Positions 43,142-51,925 of a DNA stretch of 64,000 bases are shown piece after piece. Source of the stretch: Catalimonadaceae bacterium JC749 (lineage in GTDB: Bacteria; Bacteroidota; Bacteroidia; Cytophagales; Cyclobacteriaceae); NCBI GenBank assembly GCA_021730635.1, contig JAJNNC010000003.1, positions 434,001 through 498,000 of the forward strand, in the 5' to 3' direction. How positions within the stretch are numbered: position 1 is the stretch's first letter; each line of letters starts with the position of its first letter. The notes beneath the pieces are model-generated. The model did not search any database. It was not told the origin of the DNA and saw only the letters and a program-made list of their open reading frames with translations. The position numbers and the translations under genes are program-made.

Positions 43142-44412
43142 ATGAAAATACTATACTGTCTGTGTCTTTTTTTTCTGTCGTACAGCGCAACAGCGCAACA
43201 AACTTTTATTCATTGTGGCCGGCTTATCGATGGCCACAGTGACAATATATTGCAGCAGCAAACAATCATTGTGGAAGAAAACCGCATTGTTGAGGTCAGA
43301 AAGGGGTTTCAGCAACCTGGACAGAATGACCAGTTGATTGACCTGAGCCAGCAAACAGTGATGCCCGGCCTGATGGATATGCATGTTCATATCCAAAGCC
43401 AGAGCAGCAAAGACAGTTACTCTGAAAGGTTCCGCCTGAACGATGCGGACATTGCGTTGGAAGCTGTACAATACGCTAAAAATACTCTGATGGCAGGTTT
43501 TACCACTGTCAGAGATTTAGGGGGTAATGGCGTCAATATAGCGCTGCGAAATGCAATCAACAGAGGTTTTGTAGAAGGCCCTCGTATTTATACCGCTGGC
43601 AAATCGATTGCGACTACCGGTGGACATGCAGATCCTACCAATGGTGTCAGAAAAGATCTGATGGGAGATCCGGGCCCTGCCGAAGGAGTGATCAACAGTC
43701 CGGAAGAGGCCCGTCAAGCCGTCAGGCAGCGTTACAAAGATGGCTCGGATGTTATTAAAATTACGGCTACCGGCGGTGTGCTCAGCTATGCTAAGGACGG
43801 CTCCGGTCCGCAGTTTACGGAAGAAGAAATACGCGCCATTGTAGAAACTGCCCGGGATTATGGGATGACCATCGCTGCCCATGCACACGGTCCGGAAGGT
43901 ATGAAAAGAGCGATCCTGGCAGGGATTACCAGCATTGAACATGGCACGCTGATGACAGAAGAAATTATGGAGCTGATGAAGGAAAAAGGCACTTATTTTG
44001 TCCCTACCATTACAGCGGGAAAATCGGTGGCCGACTCTGCACAGATAGCAGGCTATTACCCGGCTATCATTGTGCCGAAAGCACTGGCGATTGGCCCCAA
44101 AATACAGGACACCTTTGCCAAGGCCTATCAGAAAGGGGTCAAAATCGCTTTCGGTACCGACGCTGGTGTGTTTACCCACGGAAAGAATGCCAAGGAGTTT
44201 GGCTATATGGTAGAAGCAGGTATGACACCGATGGAAGCCATCCAAACGGCCACCATCCATGCGGCCACTCTGTTAGGTGTCCGCTAGGTTCTGTGGAAGC
44301 CGGAAAAACAGCAGACCTTGTCGCTGTGGATGGTAACCCCCTGGAAGATATCAGCACCATGGAAGCGGTGGTATTTGTCATGAAAGACGGAAAAATTTAC
44401 AAGCAACTGTAA
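43142..44412 (+). pseudogene. Amidohydrolase (imidazolonepropionase-like), frameshifted near the C-terminus
   Basis: The main frame has a signal peptide ([20 protein letters not shown]) and a typical exported amidohydrolase core: [11 protein letters not shown] (metal HxH), [12 protein letters not shown] (Lys), AAHAHG, IEHGTLM and FGTDAGVF (catalytic Asp). The frame ends at TAG 44285-44287 after TLLGVR. The next frame goes on with [18 protein letters not shown] and ends [10 protein letters not shown] at 44412, the normal family C-terminus. A small indel at about 44281-44288 therefore splits the gene. The lost C-terminal strand usually completes the fold, so the product may be unstable. A sequencing error is possible. 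Confidence 0.85.
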
Positions 44413-44438
44413 GGCTGCGATACCTTCACGCATTACCA

Positions 44439-46034
44439 TCATTCCATCCCTGGCTGAGGCAGTCTTTCTATACCCGCTTTTTGTTTGGCCGATGCTACCA
44501 TCGCTTTCACATCCGACAATAGCTGCCTGGCATCGAAGACAATTCCATCTTTAATGGTATACTGTACTCCTCCCACTCGTTCCACTTTGTTTTCTTTATT
44601 CAAGCGGATGGTCCCTGTTCCGTACAGCACCTTCAGATTGGCTAAAGGGTTCTCACTGACGAGTATCATGTCGGCCAGTTTGCCTACTTCAATCGAACCA
44701 ATCTCTTTTTCTCTGCCTAAGGCTTCTGCTCCTTTCAGGGTAGCCGCCCGAATCACTTCCAGCGGATGAAACCCTGCCTCCCGCAGCAACTCCAGTTCAC
44801 GAATATAGGCGAACCCATAGGTCTGGTAAATATATCCCGAATCGGAGCCGGTCGTCACACGGCCACCCCGGTTTTTATATTCGTTGACAAACGTCATCCA
44901 GAGTATATAATTTTTCTTCCAGTTCACCTCTTCCTCTGTACCCCAGTTATGCCAATGAGAACCATGAGAAATACGGCTGGGCGTAAAGAAATCCCAGAGA
45001 GAGGGCAAAGTATATTCCTGGTGCCACTCGGCGGTTCTGGCCCGCATCAGATCACGGTTGGCTTCATAAATATTGAAGGTAGGATCAATGGTAAAATCCA
45101 TGGCGATCAGGGTGTCCATGACCTCGTTCCAGTGCGCTGAATAGGGAGGCGCTGCCTGTTGCCAGAGTTTTCCGGCTTCGCCGAAACGGTCTTGTTCATT
45201 CTGGTAGTTATAATCGGGAGGATAGTTTTGAAGGGTGCGGTCGGTAAACAAAGCTTCCGGCAGACCATACCAATGCTCCATAGTGGTAAGACCCATACGT
45301 GCTGTTTGCAGCACATTGAGCCAGGCTACGTTCAACTGTGCATGATGACAGGCCGACCGTAGATCATATTGTTTCGCTGCATCCAGAGCGGCTTCCATGA
45401 TATCCGGACGGGCACCAAAAAATTTGATCCCATCGGCTCCTTTTTCAGCAATACTTTGCACCCAGGCTCTGGCTTCTTCCGGTGTATTAACCCCATGGCT
45501 TAAGCCCTGTCCGAAGATGGAATAGGCTTCTATGCGTGGCGCCGTAATCGCGTTTTCTTCGCTCTTTTGTTTATGGTCAAGTGTCCATTCCAGTCCATTA
45601 CCACACAAGGGCTCCCGGATGGTAGTAATGCCATGTCCCATCCAAAGTTTAAAAACATATTCGGCAGTGGTTCCCTGTTCCAGGCCACCGATATGGCCGT
45701 GCATGTCAATCAGTCCGGGCAACAGATACATACCTTCGGCATTGATTTCCCTGGCACCTGTCTGCGCTTTAGGTCTTTTGTCAGCTTCTATGGGCACTCC
45801 CGGATATCCTACTACCCTGATCTCTGTGATACGGTTTTGCTCTACCACCACATCTACCGGGCCAATCGCCGGAGAACCCGCCCCATTGATCAGCGTAGCA
45901 CCTCTGATGATCAGTTGCGCAAAGGGACCTTCTCCTTCATTTCGTTGGGGAGCCCGGAGTACTTCCTGCGATTGCCCTGCCACCGTGGCAAGACCCATCA
46001 GGTACATCAACATAAGGCGAAATAAAAACAGCAT
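44439..46034 (-). CDS. Exported amidohydrolase-family protein
   Basis: A 531-residue metallohydrolase with an N-terminal signal (MLFLFRLMLMYLMGLATVAG). Metal-binding residues are visible in LLPGLIDMHGHIGG (HxH), the Lys/His region GIKFFGARPDIM and SACHHAQLN, and the catalytic Asp in RVTTGSDSGYIYQTYG. The C-terminal beta part includes LGREKEIGSIEVGKLADMIL. Members act on cyclic imides, peptides or other amides; specificity is unknown. It converges with the frameshifted relative upstream; the two are not close copies. Confidence 0.9.
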   Translation of the reverse strand: MLFLFRLMLMYLMGLATVAGQSQEVLRAPQRNEGEGPFAQLIIRGATLINGAGSPAIGPVDVVVEQNRITEIRVVGYPGVPIEADKRPKAQTGAREINAEGMYLLPGLIDMHGHIGGLEQGTTAEYVFKLWMGHGITTIREPLCGNGLEWTLDHKQKSEENAITAPRIEAYSIFGQGLSHGVNTPEEARAWVQSIAEKGADGIKFFGARPDIMEAALDAAKQYDLRSACHHAQLNVAWLNVLQTARMGLTTMEHWYGLPEALFTDRTLQNYPPDYNYQNEQDRFGEAGKLWQQAAPPYSAHWNEVMDTLIAMDFTIDPTFNIYEANRDLMRARTAEWHQEYTLPSLWDFFTPSRISHGSHWHNWGTEEEVNWKKNYILWMTFVNEYKNRGGRVTTGSDSGYIYQTYGFAYIRELELLREAGFHPLEVIRAATLKGAEALGREKEIGSIEVGKLADMILVSENPLANLKVLYGTGTIRLNKENKVERVGGVQYTIKDGIVFDARQLLSDVKAMVASAKQKAGIERLPQPGME

Positions 46035-46139
46035 GAGGTTAGGAGTTATGGATTGAAAAAACGAAAATAAAAAAATTGAACATGTGAAAAACAGGGCTGA
46101 TCAATAATTATGCATCGCAGGAGAACGCACCTTCTGTAT

Positions 46140-46175
46140 AAAAAAAGAGAGCCGCTTATGGGAAGCAGCTCTCTT
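46140..46175 (-). terminator. Terminator downstream of the histone-like gene
   Basis: AAGAGAGC (46145-46152) pairs with GCTCTCTT (46168-46175), with an inner GCTT/AAGC pair. A run of seven As to its left is a T tail on the minus strand. It is 170 bases beyond the stop of the histone-like gene, so the message may have a long 3' end. Confidence 0.7.
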
Positions 46176-46347
46176 CAATATAATGTTAAAAAGCCTGGCA
46201 ACTTAGCACCAATCAAAAGACAACAGGCATGAGATAGGCTTCAAAGTATTTTTACTGGGAAAGGATATTTTACGTTTGGTTTGTTTGAATAAACAGTAAT
46301 CAGAGATTGCCTTTTGATACTTCCGGTTGCCGTAAAGCGTATTCTGT

Positions 46348-46797
46348 TTAGAATTTAGCCAACGCTTTTTCCAGGTCTTCAACCAGCTTTTGAGAAACTA
46401 ATTTAGGCTTCTCGGTTCTTGCTTGTTTCAGCATATCTACTGCTTTGTGACCATATTCTACCAATCCTGCTGGATTTTTGTCATGTTTGTAACTACCCAG
46501 GCACCATTCTAATTTTTCTTTAACTTCATTGTATTTAGAATCGCCCAGTTTATCAAATTTAGCGACTACCTCCTCGCATTTTTTCGCGAGTGCTGCCCCA
46601 GGATCAGCACCAGCCTTGGTTGCTTTAGGAGTTGTACTGGCTGCTTTTTTAGGAGCTGCTTTCTTTGGAGTTTCTGCCTTGGCTGCTGTTGCTTTGGCCT
46701 CCACAGGTTTCTTAGCTGCAGTGGTCTTTTTAGCAGCTGGTTTCTTTGCAGTCTCCGTCTTTGTGGTTTTTGATTTTTCTGATGTTGATTTTGCCAT
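46348..46797 (-). CDS. Histone H1-like nucleoid protein
   Basis: A 149-residue basic protein. The first 65 residues are Lys/Ala/Thr/Pro-rich with AAKK and PKKA repeats (KPAAKKTTAAKKPVEAKA, KKAAPKKAASTTPKATKA), like the tail of histone H1 or chlamydial Hc1. The C-terminal 80 residues form a compact helical domain with two Cys (AKKCEEVVAKFDKLGDSKYN, KEKLEWCLGSYKHDKNPAGL). DNA compaction through the tail is likely. It is a lone gene with 390 AT-rich bases upstream, as for a strongly expressed structural protein. Confidence 0.85.
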   Translation of the reverse strand: MAKSTSEKSKTTKTETAKKPAAKKTTAAKKPVEAKATAAKAETPKKAAPKKAASTTPKATKAGADPGAALAKKCEEVVAKFDKLGDSKYNEVKEKLEWCLGSYKHDKNPAGLVEYGHKAVDMLKQARTEKPKLVSQKLVEDLEKALAKF

Positions 46798-47188
46798 GTC
46801 GGAAAGTTTTTAATTAAAAATGAATACAGTTGGGTTTAGTTTGCCCAAAATTAGATAAAAATAATGTGAATTATAGTGTTTCTTTATCTTATCTAATTGA
46901 AATTCAGGCAAATTGTTATGATTAAAAGGGAGTTATTTTACGATTTCAAAGGTAAATAACTGTTATATCCATTCACAAGCGCTTTAATAATTTATACATT
47001 ATTTTTAAAATCGCTTTGCCAGGTTTAAAAAATCACAAAAAGAACAAAACTTTCACTGGTTAATTTAGTGGATTTTTACCTACTATTTTACTAAATCTTT
47101 AAAAAATATCTCAGATATCAAAAATTTGCATGTGTTTTCAGTAAAAAAATTAGAATCGACAAAGTATAACTCTCTCACTGCTAAATAA
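46798..47188. other. AT-rich region upstream of the histone-like gene (391 bases)
   Basis: No gene on either strand. It is strongly AT-rich with T and A runs and should contain the histone-like gene promoter on the minus strand. No clear palindrome or RNA is seen. Confidence 0.45.
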
Positions 47189-48025
47189 TTACTCCACTTT
47201 TCTCTCTACCACATAACGCTGCGTCAATAGCTCTTTCATATGCTTGTTTACTTCCCACTGGTCTGTCACTGGCTGGCGTGTGAAAGGTAAGCTCGGCATA
47301 TAGGGATGCGGCCCGAATTCGGGTGTAATGGTCACTATTTTACAACCTTCTTTGCGTCTTTGTGACACGATAGCATCCCACCAGGCAACATGACAATCCA
47401 AAGCTTCCTCGTACTCCGGTGCACGAGGATCCGGTACCTGCGGACTCTGTGAGAAACCTACGCGGGCATGAATATGATCTGCACGCAACACCACCCGTTC
47501 GAGTAGCGGTTGCTGTTCAGGTTCCTGCAGCAACGACTCCGCTACATTACACCAGTGAGAGAAATCAGCACACAACCGCAACGACGGTAATCGCTCCAGA
47601 TAGGGAATAATCACATTGAGGGAAAAAGAAAATTTTCCCCGGTGCGTTTCATGAATGATTTTTACGCCTGTCTCCCTGGCGATAGCATCGGCTTGTTGGA
47701 TGAGCGCCACATTACGCTCAAAAGAGAAGTAGTCTTTACCTGTCTGAGAGTTAATCAACAAAGGTTGTGCAGCAGCCAGATTTCTCAGATACCGCTCGAA
47801 ATCTTTTTCGTAATGAGCAGAGTCAGACAGGGTGCATTCCCAATGTTGACCGATCAGTTGCAGCCTGTATTTTTGCAGTAGTTGTAACAGCGTATCTCTT
47901 TCACCGGCATGCAGCGGAAGGCCCATTTCCACCCCATCATAACCTGCCTGCTTCACCTTTTCAAAGAACAATTCAACAGGGATATTTTCGCTACCCCAAC
48001 GCGGACAAAAAAATAGTATCTGCAT
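47189..48025 (-). CDS. Sugar phosphate isomerase/epimerase-like TIM barrel
   Basis: About 278 residues from MQILFFCPRWGSENIP (48025); an upstream in-frame ATG would add a stretch with no family likeness. TIM-barrel motifs: AGYDGVEMGLP, LIGQHWECTL, GVKIIHETHRGKFSFS, LRLCADFSHWCNV, HIHARVGFSQSPQVPDPRA. Glu and His residues match the metal ligands of the xylose-isomerase-like family. The usual role is sugar or inositol isomerisation. It lies 60 bases downstream of the SBF-like transporter gene on the same strand, so it may process the imported compound. Confidence 0.88.
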   Translation of the reverse strand: MQILFFCPRWGSENIPVELFFEKVKQAGYDGVEMGLPLHAGERDTLLQLLQKYRLQLIGQHWECTLSDSAHYEKDFERYLRNLAAAQPLLINSQTGKDYFSFERNVALIQQADAIARETGVKIIHETHRGKFSFSLNVIIPYLERLPSLRLCADFSHWCNVAESLLQEPEQQPLLERVVLRADHIHARVGFSQSPQVPDPRAPEYEEALDCHVAWWDAIVSQRRKEGCKIVTITPEFGPHPYMPSLPFTRQPVTDQWEVNKHMKELLTQRYVVERKVE

Positions 48026-48085
48026 AAGTCTGGTGTTTATCGCAAAGGTAATACAAACAGGCAAGTTTACCGGCAGTTGATCTTC

Positions 48086-49144
48086 TCAGTAATCCTTGGC
48101 TGCACTTTTTTGACGTTGGGCAAGCGCTTGTGCCATCATACTCACAGCCACTAACTGGAGCGCATGATACAGCATGATAGGAAGCAAAATGATGCCTACG
48201 ATTTTGCTACCGGGAAATAACACTTTGGCCATAACCGAACCATGCACCAAAGACTTTTTAGAGCCACAAAATACAGCAGTAATACGATCCTCCCGGTTGA
48301 ATCGCAACAACTGACTTATACCATAGGTAAGGGCACAGACTAGTAAAAATAAGACTAGCATACCGGCACTTAACCTAAGAAGATCACCGGCACTATAACC
48401 GCTGAACATTTCTTCCGCAAAGGATTCACAAAAGGAAGTATAGACAATCAGCAGAATGATAGCTTGGTCGAAATAACGCAGCTTCTGACGGTGCCGCTCT
48501 GCCAAGGTGCCCAGCCGTGGACGCAACACCATGCCCAGCACGACCGGCAACAACACCTGTAGCAGCAGCCTGCTGATGATCGTCCAGAAGTCAAAATCAG
48601 CGGCAGTAGACTGCATGACAAGGCTCATCCACAGCGGTGTCATCAGGATACCTATCAGGCTGGAGATGCTGGCATTAAAAATAGCCGCAGGAATATTGCC
48701 ACCCGCAATAGATACCATGACCACGGCAGAAGAGACGGTGGAAGGAAGCGCTGCCAGAAAAAAGATGCCCAGCCACAGCCATTCATTATCCTGATTTTCC
48801 CACAACAATCTGGCCACTAAAATCAGCAGAGGAAACAACAAAAAAGTAGTACCGTGCACCAGCAAGTGCAAGCGCCAGTTGCGTAGACCGGCACGTAATT
48901 TTTCCGGATCCAGACGCAAACCATAGAAAAAGAAAATCAGAGAAACACCGTAGGTAGCGATTTCAGGAAGCGGCAACAATCCCTCTTTTGCGCCTATGGA
49001 AGGCCATTGATAGGCCAGCAGAATGACCAGTAGCAACCCCAGAATAAATCCATCTAAACCTGCCCTTTGCGCTATCATTGCCATACGGCGAAACAGCGCT
49101 AAAGGCTTCCTGTTTTTTTGCTGCTCTTTATGTTCTATCGACAT
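48086..49144 (-). CDS. SBF-like (bile acid:sodium symporter family) transporter
   Basis: A 352-residue inner-membrane protein with about ten helices, of the SBF-like/YfeH group. Conserved features are YGVSLIFFFYGLRLDPEKLR, LAALPSTVSSAVVMVSIAGGN with the crossing-helix Ser/Thr cluster, and NASISSLIGILMTPLW. The C-terminal AVFCGSKKSLVHG matches YfeH-like proteins. The substrate is probably an organic anion. It starts about 85 bases from the CDF stop and precedes a TIM-barrel gene. Confidence 0.9.
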   Translation of the reverse strand: MSIEHKEQQKNRKPLALFRRMAMIAQRAGLDGFILGLLLVILLAYQWPSIGAKEGLLPLPEIATYGVSLIFFFYGLRLDPEKLRAGLRNWRLHLLVHGTTFLLFPLLILVARLLWENQDNEWLWLGIFFLAALPSTVSSAVVMVSIAGGNIPAAIFNASISSLIGILMTPLWMSLVMQSTAADFDFWTIISRLLLQVLLPVVLGMVLRPRLGTLAERHRQKLRYFDQAIILLIVYTSFCESFAEEMFSGYSAGDLLRLSAGMLVLFLLVCALTYGISQLLRFNREDRITAVFCGSKKSLVHGSVMAKVLFPGSKIVGIILLPIMLYHALQLVAVSMMAQALAQRQKSAAKDY

Positions 49145-49282
49145 ATTCGGAGAGGGTAATTGTCTGCTTTTTCATGGCTCAAAGGTAACAAATAAGGTGT
49201 TCAACTCCTTTCCTGCCTGAATAGAATAACCACAAAATATACAGGGCCGAAACCAATACGGGTTGGTACCTGAAAGCCTCTA

Positions 49283-50230
49283 TTAAGATTGTGTTTTTGT
49301 TTCTCTTGATGGATGACGACGGCCTGCTATGGATTCCGCTTCAATAAAAATTCTTTTGATTTCAGGGTGTTTCTGCCGGATGGTGTTTTCTATCCGGTCA
49401 ACCGCTTCTTCAATGGCTTCGGCACTCAGTTCGTGTTGAAACTGCACATTGACTGCTAGCAGCACTTCTTGCGGGCCAAAGTGCATCGTCAGCGGATCCT
49501 GCATGGAGTGTGTGCTATTATCTTCTTCAATAATGTTTTTAATACTTGTTACCAGTTGAGGGCTGGCCGCTTCTCCTACCAGCAGCCCTTTGCTTTCATA
49601 AACCAGGAAGACCGCTACGGCTGCCAACACTACACCAATCATAATGGAAGCCATACCATCAATATGCGGATTGTTTAACTGATGTCCCAGGAATACTCCC
49701 GCGAAAGCGATGAGGATACCCAGCATGGCTGCGGAATCTTCGACAACCACGACAAAGATGGCTGGATCTTTACTACGCCTAAGGCGCTTAAAAAAACTCA
49801 TATCCGATTTAACTTCTAAGAACTTCCTTAGGGCAATGTACCAAGAGATGCCTTCAAACAGGAAAGCCAGGCCCAGCACCACATAATTCCAGGTGGGATC
49901 ACTCAACTCGCCCGGATGTTGCAAATGAGTAATACCCTCATAGAGGGACATACCCCCACCCACTGAAAACAACAGGATAGCTACGATCAAAGCCCAGAAA
50001 TAAAGTTCTTTTCCATAGCCAAAAGGATGTGTCAGATCAGCTTGTTTCTCACTTCTTTTGAGCCCCAGCAATAACAAAAGCTGATTACCCGTATCCACCA
50101 CGGAATGAATCCCCTCAGACAGCATGGCGGAACTACCCGTGAAGGAAGCTGCTACAAACTTGGTAATGGCAATGAGAAAATTAGCCACCAGGGCTCCATA
50201 GATAGGAAGTTTTGAAGATTTAGGGTCCAT
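49283..50230 (-). CDS. Cation diffusion facilitator (SLC30A9/ZnT9-like)
   Basis: About 315 residues from MDPKSSKLPIYGALVANFLI (50230). Six helices, then a C-terminal ferredoxin-like domain (TMHFGPQEVLLAVNVQFQ, IRQKHPEIKRIFIEAES). The metal site in helix 2 is present (MLSEGIHSVVDTGNQ), but helix 5 has VVVEDSAAMLG instead of the usual HxxxD. That pattern, with HPFGYGKELYFWALIVAILL, matches the SLC30A9-type branch, for which metal transport is less clear than for FieF. Expected to move divalent cations or act in metal homeostasis. Confidence 0.92.
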   Translation of the reverse strand: MDPKSSKLPIYGALVANFLIAITKFVAASFTGSSAMLSEGIHSVVDTGNQLLLLLGLKRSEKQADLTHPFGYGKELYFWALIVAILLFSVGGGMSLYEGITHLQHPGELSDPTWNYVVLGLAFLFEGISWYIALRKFLEVKSDMSFFKRLRRSKDPAIFVVVVEDSAAMLGILIAFAGVFLGHQLNNPHIDGMASIMIGVVLAAVAVFLVYESKGLLVGEAASPQLVTSIKNIIEEDNSTHSMQDPLTMHFGPQEVLLAVNVQFQHELSAEAIEEAVDRIENTIRQKHPEIKRIFIEAESIAGRRHPSRETKTQS

Positions 50231-50415
50231 AAAAAATAAAGCTTTATCATCAAAAAAATTAACTGTTAAACCACGTTCCCCTACAAGGTTCACACAATAA
50301 AAGTAAAAGATCTCTACAATAAAAATGGACAACTATTTTTATTCATCATGGTGTGCGCTGCTAAAAATAATTGAAATTATTCATTTACTTTTGCATCAAA
50401 CCATATACAAATAAA

Positions 50416-50958
50416 ATGATGTACTCCCCCCTGTTGAAAGCTTTGTGCAAGATACATATTCTGAGCACCTTTGTGGCATGTTTAACCTTCAGCGTTTTAG
50501 CTCATGCACAGGAGGATGTGACAGGCCCTACGGAATTTGCCCGGAATAGTATCTTTGTTGAGTTAGGTGGAAATGGGGTGCTATATTCTCTTAACTATGA
50601 TAGGAAGTTTACAGATCATGTGAGCGGAAGGGTCGGAGGCATGGGGTTTTCAGTTGAAAGCAATAACGGTGCAGACCGGGTAAGCTTACTGCTTTTTCCT
50701 ACTATGATCAATTACCTGATCGGATCCGGAAACAGTCGTTTAGAGTTAGGAGCAGGCTTGCTATGGGGTATTGCCGAGGGCGAACTGGAAGACTATGGTT
50801 CGTTTAACGGACTGGGACTGGCCGGTGTCACTTCTACGATCGGTTATCGCTTACAACCAGAAACAGGAGGTTTTAATTTCCGGGTAGGGCTCACACCCTA
50901 TTTCAGCGACGGAACATTTCAATTCTGGGGAGGCTTAGGGTTGGGATTTGGTTTTTAA
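50416..50958 (+). CDS. Small outer-membrane-like beta protein, unknown
   Basis: About 180 residues from ATGATG at 50416, giving a signal peptide (MMYSPLLKALCKIHILSTFV then LTFSVLAHAQ). The mature part is a set of amphipathic strands with Gly turns (SIFVELGGNGVLYSLNYDRK, VGGMGFSVESNNG, RLELGAGLLWGIAEGE), ending FGF. It resembles the small outer-membrane barrels of Bacteroidota. A -7-like element TACTTTTG lies at 50386-50393. No family name can be given. It converges on the phosphodiesterase gene. Confidence 0.75.
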   Translation: MMYSPLLKALCKIHILSTFVACLTFSVLAHAQEDVTGPTEFARNSIFVELGGNGVLYSLNYDRKFTDHVSGRVGGMGFSVESNNGADRVSLLLFPTMINYLIGSGNSRLELGAGLLWGIAEGELEDYGSFNGLGLAGVTSTIGYRLQPETGGFNFRVGLTPYFSDGTFQFWGGLGLGFGF

Positions 50959-50976
50959 GCCCCTTTTCTAATCTTC

Positions 50977-51492
50977 CTACTCCTCTGGTGGCAGTGCAGC
51001 TCTTTTTCCTAATTCCACTACCTGCATGTGTTGTATACGGCGTTGCACCACTTCAAACTTGAGAAGGGTCCTGATCTTATGAAAACCCTGCTTGCCTGCG
51101 GCTCCGGGATTCAGACAAAGCATATTGTTTCGCTGAGGGTCTTTCATGACTCTAAGGATATGGGAATGCCCGCACACAAAAATATGAGGTTGTCTTTGAG
51201 CCAGTATTTTTTTAATGCGGGCAGCATAGCGGGGTGGATATCCACCGATATGTGTCATCCAAATGGTAAGTCCTTCTCTTTCCAGCCAGAGGTCTTCTGG
51301 ATACTGATGCCGGATCTCCGGCCCGTCGATGTTGCCATAAACCGCTTGCAGCGGCTTGAAAGCTGCCAGCTGATGAGCTACTGCAGCATCTCCTATATCA
51401 CCGGCATGCCACAATTCATCACAGTCTTGCAGATGGCGCAAAAGTGGAGTATCCAGGTAGCCATGTGTATCCGAAAGTAGTCCTATCTTCAT
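50977..51492 (-). CDS. YfcE-like metallophosphoesterase
   Basis: A 171-residue phosphodiesterase from MKIGLLSDTHGYLD. Metal motifs: SDTHG (first Asp, His), HAGDIGD, VYGNIDGPE (the GN[HD]D-type site), MTHIGG and CGHSHIL. The order and size match the YfcE/MJ0936 family, which hydrolyses phosphodiesters with manganese; the physiological substrate is unknown. The ATG at 51492 is better than the one two codons upstream because it begins the first strand. Confidence 0.92.
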   Translation of the reverse strand: MKIGLLSDTHGYLDTPLLRHLQDCDELWHAGDIGDAAVAHQLAAFKPLQAVYGNIDGPEIRHQYPEDLWLEREGLTIWMTHIGGYPPRYAARIKKILAQRQPHIFVCGHSHILRVMKDPQRNNMLCLNPGAAGKQGFHKIRTLLKFEVVQRRIQHMQVVELGKRAALPPEE

Positions 51493-51925
51493 AAACAAGA
51501 AGGCATCGTGCTGTCTTAATAAATCATCAAGTGTTTTTTACTACTGAACGAACGAACTGTTGTGAGATAAGATTCATAGCCAATCTCGGTACAAAGAAAT
51601 TGTAAAGTGCAGCAAACATTACATGCATGCGTATTCTTCTATAAAGGAAGAGCAAAGGCTTAGAAATAACGCTACATTGAATGACTCACGTCCATTCACT
51701 AAATTCACCTACAATGAACATCAAATATCATTGGACTCCCCAAAACCTGCAAAATACCCCTAACAAAGGCGCTTCTTTATCTACAATCCCTCACAGCAAA
51801 CCTCATATGATCAGTTATCTGTGTCATGTGCCCGGCAAAGTTTCCTTTACGATCAGTATTACTGCGATCCCACAAATGAAAATTATGCATTTCAGTAAAA
51901 TGCCATAAGCCGATATACGCCCTGT
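51493..51925. other. Intergenic region downstream of zwf/pgl (433 bases)
   Basis: A 75-codon open frame on the plus strand (51681-51908) has a His/Pro/Ser-rich make-up without signal or domain; I do not regard it as a gene. No hairpin with a T run is seen for the minus-strand pentose-phosphate operon that ends here. Confidence 0.4.

Noticed and set aside
51681-51908. 75-codon plus-strand open frame between the phosphodiesterase and zwf-pgl genes
   Set aside because: No signal peptide, membrane helix or family likeness; composition looks random and it lies next to the 3' end of the opposite operon.
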